Origin: Microcaldota archaeon
GTDB taxonomy: Archaea; Micrarchaeota; Micrarchaeia; Micrarchaeales; CABMGC01
Direction of reading: 5' to 3'
NCBI GenBank assembly: GCA_021851985.1
Contig: JAJZOS010000046.1
Coordinates: forward strand, 1 to 6,254
DNA length: 6,254 bases
In this document: one piece after another, positions 1 to 5,961 of the stretch
How the letters are laid out: each line of letters starts with the position of its first letter
Numbering within the stretch: the first letter of the stretch is position 1
Notes under the pieces: generated by a model
Databases searched by the model: none
What the model saw: the letters and a program-made list of their open reading frames with translations, nothing else
What the model was told of the DNA's origin: nothing
Program-made: the position numbers and the translations under genes

Positions 1-260
1 GCCGTGGGTATCAATGACATTATCTTTGCAATGGCTTCTTCGGCTTCCATGAGCTTGGACTGATTGGATCTTACTATTAGCCTTTTCTTTACAGCAGCGG
101 ATATGTTCTTTATTATGCCCTCATCACGGTATATTGCGCTTATATTATCAACATACACTGCAACGTCTGGACCTTCAAACTCCACACTGGACTGGCCAGC
201 ATCGGCTGGTATCAATCCCTTTACCTTCTCAAGGAGTTCCTTGTTATACTCTTCGCCCAC
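1..260 (-). CDS. aCPSF1 / FttA, N-terminal KH region (partial, runs off left edge)
   Basis: This is the first 86 or so residues of the archaeal KH/beta-CASP ribonuclease that cleaves RNA 3' ends and terminates transcription. The visible part matches the family's N-terminal KH domain: EFEGPDVAVYVDN at about residues 27-39 and KKRLIVRS at 58-65, followed by the helix leading to the second KH unit. The metallo-beta-lactamase and beta-CASP domains that carry catalysis lie outside the window; family members are about 630-650 residues. I chose the GTG at 260-258 because an in-frame TAG lies seven codons upstream, no other start lies between, and a GTGAT Shine-Dalgarno site sits at 268-264. The gene is 56 bp downstream of psmB on the same strand, an adjacency known from euryarchaea such as Methanothermobacter. 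Identification is by recalled family motifs, not by a search. Confidence 0.88.
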   Translation of the reverse strand, partial: MGEEYNKELLEKVKGLIPADAGQSSVEFEGPDVAVYVDNISAIYRDEGIIKNISAAVKKRLIVRSNQSKLMEAEEAIAKIMSLIPT

Positions 261-263
261 TAT

Positions 264-268
264 ATCAC
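264..268 (-). promoter_or_regulatory. Shine-Dalgarno site of aCPSF1
   Basis: GTGAT on the minus strand is complementary to the ATCAC at the archaeal 16S rRNA 3' end. It sits three bases before the GTG at 260, which is close but supports that non-ATG start. Confidence 0.5.
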
Positions 269-290
269 AAAAATACGACTATGTATTTGG

Positions 291-297
291 TTTAAAA
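291..297 (-). promoter_or_regulatory. possible TATA box for aCPSF1
   Basis: TTTTAAA on the minus strand is preceded by an A-rich stretch that could act as a BRE. It would place initiation near 265-270, giving a leader of about 5-10 bases before the GTG at 260. This would let aCPSF1 be transcribed separately from psmB. AT-rich intergenic DNA makes chance matches common, so the call is weak. Confidence 0.33.
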
Positions 298-316
298 TGT
301 TTAGATTTCGGTAATT

Positions 317-952
317 TTACTTTAGAAGCTTATCAATCTCTTCCTTTGAATACTCTTTATAGCCTTTCTTTGTTATTGCGACTATCTTTGTACTATCGCC
401 AGTAGCAGAATCCCTTTTCATTGCAATCTTTAGCGCCTTTGCAACATGCTTTGCGGCTTCCTGGGTAGAAAGAGTTGGATCGTATATGCTTTCCACATAT
501 CCCAACGCAGTGAGTGAACCGCTTCCTGTTGCAGTGAACTTTGATTCCTTAGTATAGCCGCCAACAGGATCTATATTGAATATCTCTGCACCGTTCTTTG
601 TAACGCCGCCAAGCACAAGCTGCACAAGAAATGGAAACATCTTGTTTTCCTGGAGAACCAGCGAAAGAAGCGATGTGGCAGAGGTTGGATTGAGATTCTT
701 CTTCTCCTCCATGCTGTAAATCTCATCCTGCATTTTGAGCAGCTTGACTATATACTCCGCATCGCCGACGCCGCCTGCTATGGTTATTGCAAGCCCATCG
801 TTTATTCTGTGTATCTTAAGCGCCTCTGAGCTGGAAATGAACGTATCCATTGTCGCCCTTGAATCCGCGCCCATGATCACGCCGTCGCTGCATATTATGC
901 CTACAGTCGTCGTCCCTTTTTTTATCGCTTCGTAGAAATCTCTATCGACCAT
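317..952 (-). CDS. psmB: 20S proteasome beta subunit (threonine protease)
   Basis: This is the catalytic subunit of the archaeal 20S proteasome, the cytoplasmic barrel protease (two inner beta rings) fed by PAN or Cdc48-type ATPases. Numbering from the ATG at 952 (211 residues), a 13-residue propeptide ends at Gly13, and autoprocessing would expose Thr14 as mature Thr1. Asp30 and Lys46 then fall exactly at mature Asp17 and Lys33, completing the triad. The GSGS segment around Ser144 and Asp181 in RDSATGD correspond to the accessory Ser129/Asp166 positions; Thr184 stands where Thermoplasma has Ser169, a mild substitution. A TTG one codon upstream (955) is possible, but AGGTG at 962-958 lies five bases before the ATG and only two before the TTG, so I prefer the ATG. 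It lies between the TRAM gene and aCPSF1 on the same strand. Length and motifs are normal, so it is very likely functional. Confidence 0.96.
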   Translation of the reverse strand: MVDRDFYEAIKKGTTTVGIICSDGVIMGADSRATMDTFISSSEALKIHRINDGLAITIAGGVGDAEYIVKLLKMQDEIYSMEEKKNLNPTSATSLLSLVLQENKMFPFLVQLVLGGVTKNGAEIFNIDPVGGYTKESKFTATGSGSLTALGYVESIYDPTLSTQEAAKHVAKALKIAMKRDSATGDSTKIVAITKKGYKEYSKEEIDKLLK

Positions 953-957
953 CAATC

Positions 958-962
958 CACCT
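958..962 (-). promoter_or_regulatory. Shine-Dalgarno site of psmB
   Basis: AGGTG on the minus strand lies five bases from the ATG at 952. It favours that ATG over the adjacent in-frame TTG at 955. Confidence 0.55.
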
Positions 963-973
963 ATAACTAGAGG

Positions 974-982
974 AAAAATAAA
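974..982 (-). terminator. T-rich tract between TRAM gene and psmB
   Basis: On the minus strand TTTATTTTT begins about ten bases after the TRAM stop codon. Archaeal termination, including aCPSF1-dependent cleavage, favours U-rich tracts, so partial termination here is possible. The same bases could instead be a poor TATA element for psmB, since they lie about 25 bases before its start. The sequence cannot decide between these. Confidence 0.3.
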
Positions 983-991
983 CTAAAGAAT

Positions 992-1228
992 TTATAATAT
1001 AAGAGTACCATTACCTATAAAAGGCTTGCTGTTATCAATCGGCTCCGCATATGCAAAAGACTCATGCATGTTGGTTATCTTTACCCTATATGTCTTTCCA
1101 AGACGGGGTTTCATGTTCTTTATGAACACGACTACGTTATTTATCTTCCCTATGCCTTCGCCGCGCGGATCCTTTGCCGCTATACGCAGATCGTAAGACT
1201 CACCTACGACTAAATCTTCCAAACCCAT
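992..1228 (-). CDS. small stand-alone TRAM-domain RNA-binding protein
   Basis: A 78-residue protein consisting almost entirely of one TRAM domain, a five-stranded OB-like RNA-binding barrel. The landmarks are VVGESYDLRI (residues 7-16), the glycine-rich turn GEGIGKINNVVVFIKN (about 24-39), GKTYRVKI (44-51) and ESFAYAEPI (56-64), matching the family pattern of a GDGI turn, VVFV strand and FAFAE strand. No second domain is attached, unlike TRAM in MiaB/RumA-type tRNA modification enzymes. Stand-alone archaeal TRAM proteins have been described as RNA chaperones with cold-shock-like roles; that function here is inferred. About 14 residues after the barrel (DNSKPFIGNG and a hydrophobic end) are unassigned. 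The ATG at 1228 has a GGTGA site six bases upstream and a strong TATA box at 1287-1294. The gene leads the cluster with psmB and aCPSF1. Confidence 0.85.
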   Translation of the reverse strand: MGLEDLVVGESYDLRIAAKDPRGEGIGKINNVVVFIKNMKPRLGKTYRVKITNMHESFAYAEPIDNSKPFIGNGTLIL

Positions 1229-1234
1229 TCCTTT

Positions 1235-1239
1235 TCACC
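1235..1239 (-). promoter_or_regulatory. Shine-Dalgarno site of TRAM gene
   Basis: GGTGA on the minus strand, six bases before the ATG at 1228, is a standard archaeal ribosome binding site and fixes the start. Confidence 0.65.
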
Positions 1240-1286
1240 CAATTCCCAACCATATACTGGTCGCAATTATTAACTCTGATCGGGAC

Positions 1287-1294
1287 TATTTAAA
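1287..1294 (-). promoter_or_regulatory. TATA box of the TRAM-psmB-aCPSF1 cluster
   Basis: The minus strand reads TTTAAATA, an exact match to the archaeal TATA consensus TTTAWATA, with a purine-rich AGATAAG upstream in the BRE position. Initiation about 25 bases downstream would fall near 1265, giving a leader of roughly 35 bases that carries the GGTGA site. It is the best promoter in the window. The 97-bp gap (1229-1328) between the TRAM start and the preceding gene's stop shows no other feature. Confidence 0.7.
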
Positions 1295-1328
1295 GCTTAT
1301 CTACGAATATTTATGACGGACCCGCTTC

Positions 1329-3554
1329 TCAAACTTTGGACAATGTTATGTTCCTCAGCCCGTATGTCAATTGTGTCTGGTTAAATATGGTGCTGTTTTG
1401 CGAATGGAAGGTTATGAAGTTCAAGCCTGACGACAATGTCATGTTTATCGTGTAGTTGGATACGGCCTGCCCGAGCTTTACCGCGGCAAGAGGATTGACA
1501 TTCTCATATACGTAAAGAGGCATGCCGTTAACAAGGGACAGGGTCTGGAAGTACATTGCAACCTTCTGGTCCGAAGGGGAGTATATTGCTATAGACCGCG
1601 TAGAATTGCCCCACCACATTGTGGCGAACGTTTCGTTGCACGAAGATGTGGTGCAGAAATAATAACCTGGTAACCATGTGCCAAGGGTGTATGCTGTCAG
1701 GGACTTGCCCGCATTTGCCGTGCTGTTTGCCGTGGAGAATACGAAGGTTGAATTGTCTGAATATACGGGACTGCCAAAAATGCTGGAAAGGTAGCCGTAG
1801 AGCACCTCCTGTGAGTTGAGACTGTAAGCAGGACGAATAACAGACACAAATGCAACATGCTCGCTTGCAAGCCACAGTGCAGTAAGGTTGCTGACATTTT
1901 CCTTTATAGGCGAGGGATAGATTAATCCGTATCCCTGTTCCAGGTATGAAGAGGACACTGAAAGGGGGATTGAGCTGACCGAAAGGTACTGGCTGCCGTT
2001 CTCCCTGCTGGTGTATCCGCCGATTATGGGTTTCTTTAATGCAGTTACATAATATGTTGCAAGTCCGGTATATGCTGCAGGAGTATTTGAGACGTTTGCA
2101 AGTGACGGCAGTATGAGCACGCTGAAATTGCCCGGTATATTTCCTATCTGCTGGTACGCAAGAGGTATATGCGTTGGAGCGATGAGGGAATTTGCAAACT
2201 GAGAGGACAGGGACATGCCGTTGTACTCTATAAGTATAAGCACGGATATTGCTGCAAAATACTTGAATGCGTCCTTGGCGTTCTTGTTCTTGGTAAGATA
2301 GTCAAATCCGAATGCGGCAATTATAGCCATGCATAGGGTCGCTATCATGTCGAACCTTCCAGGCTCCCTTATTATGTTAAGTATAGGCACCTTTAGATAA
2401 AGCGCAAAAAGGGTAGGTATTCCTGTCACTGTAGTGTACACCTGCAGATATGGCCCGAGGGAAAGCCAGACGCATATCAGGCCAAGAACCAGCCACACTA
2501 TCACGTGCTTTGTGCGGTTGTGCTTGAAATCGTAATAAAGCGCTATTGCCATTAGGGCAAGCACAGTATATCCTATATAAGAAACACGCTCGCCTATATT
2601 GAGCTGATAGCTGACGCCGTGGTATGTCATGGCATATATCTGCTGATAGTATGAAAGCGATGCCCCATGGAATATGCCGTTGTAGTAGCTTGGCAGAAAG
2701 AATGAAAGGAGATTGTTTGACCAGAGCATGCTGGAATTTACTCCTGTATTTTCCTGTGCAACGCTCAATGCGCCGCTATTAAGGTATGGATACATTAGAA
2801 GTATGAATGGAAGCAGCAATATCACCAAAACCGCAATGAAATAACCGAAGTTTACCAGAGAGGCGCGGTTAAGGAGCTTGTTCCTGTGCAGAATCATGTA
2901 TAATACAGTGAATATTACGGTAGTGAAGAAAACCATTATGCCCTGCTCTATGTCTCCCATGAATGTCAGCAGTACAAAACTCACTGCGGCAAGGAACGCA
3001 TACTTGAATTTGTTTTCGTTGAACATCCTTATGTAAAAATACAGGAATAATGGGACCCATTCAATTATAGTCCAATCAAGATGTCCCCCATAAGACTGTG
3101 CTATGTGCATCGGGCTGAATGCGAATATGAGGCCGGCTATGAATGCTGCATATTTGTTCTTTGTTATGTACAATGCAAGCGCGTACATGAACAGTCCGGA
3201 CAGCGCAAAGCTGCTGAAGAACAGCACATTATACGCAAACGCGCCGCTTATCCACTGCAGGGGCAGTGAGAATATTCCGGCAAGAGGCGTCAGGGTCTGC
3301 GTGACCAGATTTGCGCCTATTGGATAATATAGCATGCTTGTGAAATAGGGTGACTGGTGAAGCGCGAACAGCGAATATGGAACCCACCACAGATTGAATA
3401 GCGTCTGGTACACGTCTCCGTGCCCGTTCACAACATATCCGAATATGTTGAGGGTTACCTGCCAAAACATTACAAGAGATATTAGAAGGTATACCAGAAG
3501 CGGCTTCAGATAGTGTTCTTTGGATTTTATATACGCTATGCTTTTACCGTCCAA
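1329..3554 (-). CDS. GT-C type membrane glycosyltransferase-like protein with large extracytoplasmic tail
   Basis: A 741-residue polytopic membrane protein. Residues 1-18 are a charged cytoplasmic head, the first helix spans about 18-41, and it is followed by GHGDVYQ with Asp47, the acidic residue expected in the first outer loop of GT-C enzymes that use lipid-phosphate sugars. YYPIGANL (76-83), FAFSPMH (144-150), GGHLDW (156-161) and REPGRFD (396-402) match a widespread group of YfhO-like/GT-C proteins. About a dozen helices run to residue 447. The remaining 290 residues look soluble and lie outside, with 14 N-x-S/T sequons and a Cys634/Cys639 pair. Sugar donor and acceptor are unknown. The TTG at 3554 is the only start between an upstream in-frame TAA and the first helix; the GGGG before it is a weak ribosome site. 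It diverges from the flippase operon. It is probably an enzyme, but a non-catalytic membrane role is possible. Confidence 0.72.
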   Translation of the reverse strand: MDGKSIAYIKSKEHYLKPLLVYLLISLVMFWQVTLNIFGYVVNGHGDVYQTLFNLWWVPYSLFALHQSPYFTSMLYYPIGANLVTQTLTPLAGIFSLPLQWISGAFAYNVLFFSSFALSGLFMYALALYITKNKYAAFIAGLIFAFSPMHIAQSYGGHLDWTIIEWVPLFLYFYIRMFNENKFKYAFLAAVSFVLLTFMGDIEQGIMVFFTTVIFTVLYMILHRNKLLNRASLVNFGYFIAVLVILLLPFILLMYPYLNSGALSVAQENTGVNSSMLWSNNLLSFFLPSYYNGIFHGASLSYYQQIYAMTYHGVSYQLNIGERVSYIGYTVLALMAIALYYDFKHNRTKHVIVWLVLGLICVWLSLGPYLQVYTTVTGIPTLFALYLKVPILNIIREPGRFDMIATLCMAIIAAFGFDYLTKNKNAKDAFKYFAAISVLILIEYNGMSLSSQFANSLIAPTHIPLAYQQIGNIPGNFSVLILPSLANVSNTPAAYTGLATYYVTALKKPIIGGYTSRENGSQYLSVSSIPLSVSSSYLEQGYGLIYPSPIKENVSNLTALWLASEHVAFVSVIRPAYSLNSQEVLYGYLSSIFGSPVYSDNSTFVFSTANSTANAGKSLTAYTLGTWLPGYYFCTTSSCNETFATMWWGNSTRSIAIYSPSDQKVAMYFQTLSLVNGMPLYVYENVNPLAAVKLGQAVSNYTINMTLSSGLNFITFHSQNSTIFNQTQLTYGLRNITLSKV

Positions 3555-3597
3555 GATAAACCCCGATGATTTCTTTTACCTAAATTTGATTGCTATC

Positions 3598-3610
3598 TTA
3601 TAATATAAAT
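3598..3610. promoter_or_regulatory. shared AT-rich box in divergent promoter region
   Basis: The 91-bp gap 3555-3645 separates the diverging GT-C and flippase genes. Its only strong AT element is TTATAATATAAAT. The minus strand reads TTTATATT (3609-3602), seven of eight consensus TATA bases, and would start RNA near 3580 with a leader of about 26 bases before the TTG at 3554. The plus strand reads TTATAATATAAA and would start RNA near 3625-3630, about 16-20 bases before the ATG at 3646. One TBP site may therefore serve both genes, in either orientation. The start sites are estimated by the usual 25-base spacing. Confidence 0.5.
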
Positions 3611-3633
3611 GTTTGTCTAAAGATATAGTTTCT

Positions 3634-3638
3634 GAGGT
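3634..3638 (+). promoter_or_regulatory. Shine-Dalgarno site deciding the flippase start
   Basis: GAGGT lies seven bases before the ATG at 3646. It supports that codon over an in-frame TTG at 3613, which has no such site and lies upstream of the predicted RNA start. Confidence 0.6.
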
Positions 3639-3645
3639 TTCAAAA

Positions 3646-5250
3646 ATGGATGGCGCCCAAGAGGCAGGGATAGGGGAGCGTGCAGCAAAGATAATGTATC
3701 CGCTTTTTGTGGGCCAGGTATTCGCAGTAATATTCACTGCACTGACTTTCGTAGTTGTAGCGCGGCTACTGAAGCCGACCGATTTCGGAATATACGTATT
3801 TGCCTTCGGATTTGCGGCATTTGTCAACAGTTTTCACGCATTCGGGATAGGATCGTACTTCAGCACCAGACTGGCAAAGCATGTCTATAACAAAAATGAT
3901 GATGGGATATTGCGCACGCTTGGAAGCGGGTACCTGATTGCCTTTATCGCCAGCGGATTGATAACTATATTGGGCGTGCTTCTCAGCGGATATGTATCCA
4001 GCATATATGTCAACATAGGCATAAGCCAGAACACGCTTATACTTGCATCGCTTACCATAGTAGTTCTTGTGCTTAGCACAATAGCAATGAACGCGCTTGT
4101 GGGGCTTTCAAGGTCGGATCTGGCGGCAATAAACAATGTGTCAGTCGATATAATACAGCTCGTGCTGAGCATACTGCTCACGTTGAAGTACGGGGTAGAC
4201 GGAGCAATAGCCGCAATGCTGATAGGATATGCATTTGGCGCGCTGTCCGGCGGTTATCTCGTATACAGATGCGCGTCGAAATACTCCAGGAAATTGCATG
4301 TGCCGACGAAGGTAGAAATAGATGAAGCCATCGGATATTCGTTTCCGCTTGCTGCCAACAACTTCCTAAATACCGGAATGAACAACTTTTCCATACTTTT
4401 CCTTGGACTGTTTATAACCACCTCTGCGCTTGGGAACTATGGGGCAGCGATAAAAGGATTGGCATTATTGACAATGATATACAGTTCGTTCAGCACAGGA
4501 CTGCTGCCGCTGTTTTCCACTGCTGCATCGATAAGCAGCAAGGAGAAGATAAACAAGACATATAATACGATAATACTGCTTGCCCTTGTACCGATGCTTC
4601 CGATAATGATATATGTCGGCGCACTGGCAGGTCCCGGACTGGTTCTGCTTGTAGGCAGGAGCTACTCTACTGCCCCGTTTTACCTTTCACTCATTGTTGC
4701 GGGCTCGACAATAGGGCTTTTTGGCACTTACATAAGCAACCTACTTGCATCTGGGGACCATACCAAAAGCGTGCTTAAGATAAACATGATTTCGGCTATA
4801 GTGCAGTTTGCATTTCTGATAGTGCTTGTTCCTTATGCACAGATAATAGGGGCAATAATAACAATATTCTTCATAGGCAACATTATTGAAGCCATAATAT
4901 ACTCGCGTGAAGTGTCAAAGGTGCTTGGCGTAAAAATAGATTCGGCAAGGCTGTATATGCTGTACCTGAGCATATTCGCACTTGGACTCCTGCTGTACGG
5001 GATCGCTGCATTAATAAGCCACTTTGTAGTTTTTAGCAGTGCAGACCTTGTTGCCGTTATACAGCTGCTTGCAGGCTTGATAGTAGCTTTGCTTGCGTAC
5101 CCGATAATACTTGTGGTATTTAGGGTTCTTGACGAAGAGCACATAATAGGCATGAAGCATGCGGTCTCAAAGCTCGGCATGCTGGGAAACTGGCTTGTGT
5201 TCCTGTTCATATACACAGAACATGTTTATAAGTCACTGAGGAGGATTTGA
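3646..5250 (+). CDS. Wzx/MOP-superfamily lipid-linked glycan flippase
   Basis: A 534-residue integral membrane protein with about 12-14 hydrophobic helices and very short loops, typical of polysaccharide-biosynthesis (Wzx/RfbX-like) exporters in the MOP/MATE superfamily. The family's N-terminal signature is clear: a first helix at about 16-38, then ARLLKPTDFGIYVFAFG (39-55) and FGIGSYFSTRLAKH (66-79). The second half repeats the fold, starting near the GYSFPLAANNFLNTGMNN segment. Such proteins move undecaprenyl- or dolichol-linked glycans from the cytoplasmic to the outer membrane face. The next gene, a GT2 enzyme, starts six bases after this stop, so the two are almost certainly co-transcribed. 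I chose the ATG at 3646 for its GAGGT site; an in-frame TTG at 3613 would add 11 residues. The substrate cannot be read from the sequence, and transport of another amphiphile is an alternative. Confidence 0.86.
   Translation: MDGAQEAGIGERAAKIMYPLFVGQVFAVIFTALTFVVVARLLKPTDFGIYVFAFGFAAFVNSFHAFGIGSYFSTRLAKHVYNKNDDGILRTLGSGYLIAFIASGLITILGVLLSGYVSSIYVNIGISQNTLILASLTIVVLVLSTIAMNALVGLSRSDLAAINNVSVDIIQLVLSILLTLKYGVDGAIAAMLIGYAFGALSGGYLVYRCASKYSRKLHVPTKVEIDEAIGYSFPLAANNFLNTGMNNFSILFLGLFITTSALGNYGAAIKGLALLTMIYSSFSTGLLPLFSTAASISSKEKINKTYNTIILLALVPMLPIMIYVGALAGPGLVLLVGRSYSTAPFYLSLIVAGSTIGLFGTYISNLLASGDHTKSVLKINMISAIVQFAFLIVLVPYAQIIGAIITIFFIGNIIEAIIYSREVSKVLGVKIDSARLYMLYLSIFALGLLLYGIAALISHFVVFSSADLVAVIQLLAGLIVALLAYPIILVVFRVLDEEHIIGMKHAVSKLGMLGNWLVFLFIYTEHVYKSLRRI
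5238..5245 (+). promoter_or_regulatory. Shine-Dalgarno site of the GT2 gene, inside the flippase 3' end
   Basis: GAGGAGGA is a strong match to the 16S tail but lies 11 bases from the ATG at 5257, longer than usual. The flippase stop at 5248-5250 is in the same frame as the GT2 gene and no other in-frame start lies between, so the ATG stands. The arrangement suggests translational coupling. Confidence 0.6.
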
Positions 5251-5256
5251 TTCTTT

Positions 5257-5961
5257 ATGGATTATGGAGACTTTAGTGTTGTGCTTCCCACCCTGAATGA
5301 GGAGCGGACGGTTGGGACACTGATTGACAGGCTGCTTGAGCTTTACAGAGGGATAAAGATTGTGGTTGTAGATGACGGCTCGACGGACGGAACCGGCAGG
5401 ATAGTTTCGGGCATATCTAAATCAAACCGGAATGTGGTATTTATAGACAGAAAAAGAAGAGGCAAGGAAAAGGGGCTGACGGCCAGTGCAGTTGAAGGGG
5501 TAATGATCAGCAAGACAAAATTTGCAATAATCATGGATGCGGACCTGCAGCATCCGCCTGAAAAGATTAAGGAGATTGCAGACGCGCTTCTGCAGAACAA
5601 TGACATAGCTGTAGCGACACGGGCAGATGTAAAAGGATGGCAGCTGCATAGGAAATTTATATCAAAATCGCTGATTATTATAGGGCGCATGATACTCGTT
5701 GCAAGGGGAAGGGAGACATGCAGCGACATATTTTCAGGGTTCTTTGGAATAAAGCGGGGATTGTTCAGCGGCGTCTATAACAAGAACAAGAGGAGGTTTG
5801 TGGGGGGAGGGTACAAGATTCTTTTTGACCTGCTTAAATGCATCAGGAGAGATTCTGTGAACATTTCGGAGATACCATACCATTTCGGACTCAGGTCATA
5901 CGGAAAATCCAAGGCAGGCATAAGGCAGGGCGTGCTGCTATTCAAGTCATTTGTTACCTGA
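5257..5961 (+). CDS. family 2 glycosyltransferase, dolichol/polyprenyl-phosphate mannose synthase-like
   Basis: A 234-residue GT-A fold enzyme of the DPM1 type, expected to transfer a hexose from a nucleotide sugar to polyprenyl phosphate on the cytoplasmic face. The motifs run in order: VVLPTLNEE (8-16), the nucleotide-binding VVVDDGSTDGT (36-46, Asp39/Asp40), the metal-binding DADLQHPPE (94-102, Asp94/Asp96), SDIFSGFFGIKR (156-167) and the late RSYGKSK (213-219). The length is that of a bare catalytic domain. There is no C-terminal GtrA-like or paired-helix membrane anchor, so it would be soluble or held by amphipathic helices such as 136-150. It follows the flippase by six bases. Its last 15 bases overlap the 3' end of convergent pyrG. 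The sugar could be mannose, glucose or another hexose; the family is much surer than the substrate. Confidence 0.87.
   Translation: MDYGDFSVVLPTLNEERTVGTLIDRLLELYRGIKIVVVDDGSTDGTGRIVSGISKSNRNVVFIDRKRRGKEKGLTASAVEGVMISKTKFAIIMDADLQHPPEKIKEIADALLQNNDIAVATRADVKGWQLHRKFISKSLIIIGRMILVARGRETCSDIFSGFFGIKRGLFSGVYNKNKRRFVGGGYKILFDLLKCIRRDSVNISEIPYHFGLRSYGKSKAGIRQGVLLFKSFVT

Noticed and set aside
64..405. 113-codon open frame on the plus strand spanning the aCPSF1 start and the psmB end
   Set aside because: It lies opposite two well-supported genes and has no motif; shadow.
1229..1328. Possible small RNA or terminator hairpin between the GT-C and TRAM genes
   Set aside because: No convincing inverted repeat followed by a T run; the only clear element is the TATA box.
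1528..1875. 115-codon open frame on the minus strand inside the GT-C gene
   Set aside because: Same-strand, shifted-frame shadow with Cys/His/Arg-rich composition and no recognisable domain; the overlapping frame is a clear membrane protein.
3081..3327. Open frames on the plus strand opposite the GT-C gene
   Set aside because: Composition is that of an antisense shadow, with no ribosome site and no family resemblance.
3609..3620. ATG-TTT-GTC-TAA mini-frame in the divergent gap, a possible leader peptide
   Set aside because: It overlaps the TATA-like box and lies upstream of the predicted RNA start, with no ribosome site; chance is the simplest explanation.
4833..5216. 127-codon open frame antisense to the flippase
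   Set aside because: It mirrors hydrophobic coding sequence on the other strand and has no Shine-Dalgarno site or motif.
5343..5729. 128-codon open frame antisense to the GT2 gene
   Set aside because: The GT2 frame carries all catalytic motifs in order; the antisense frame has none.
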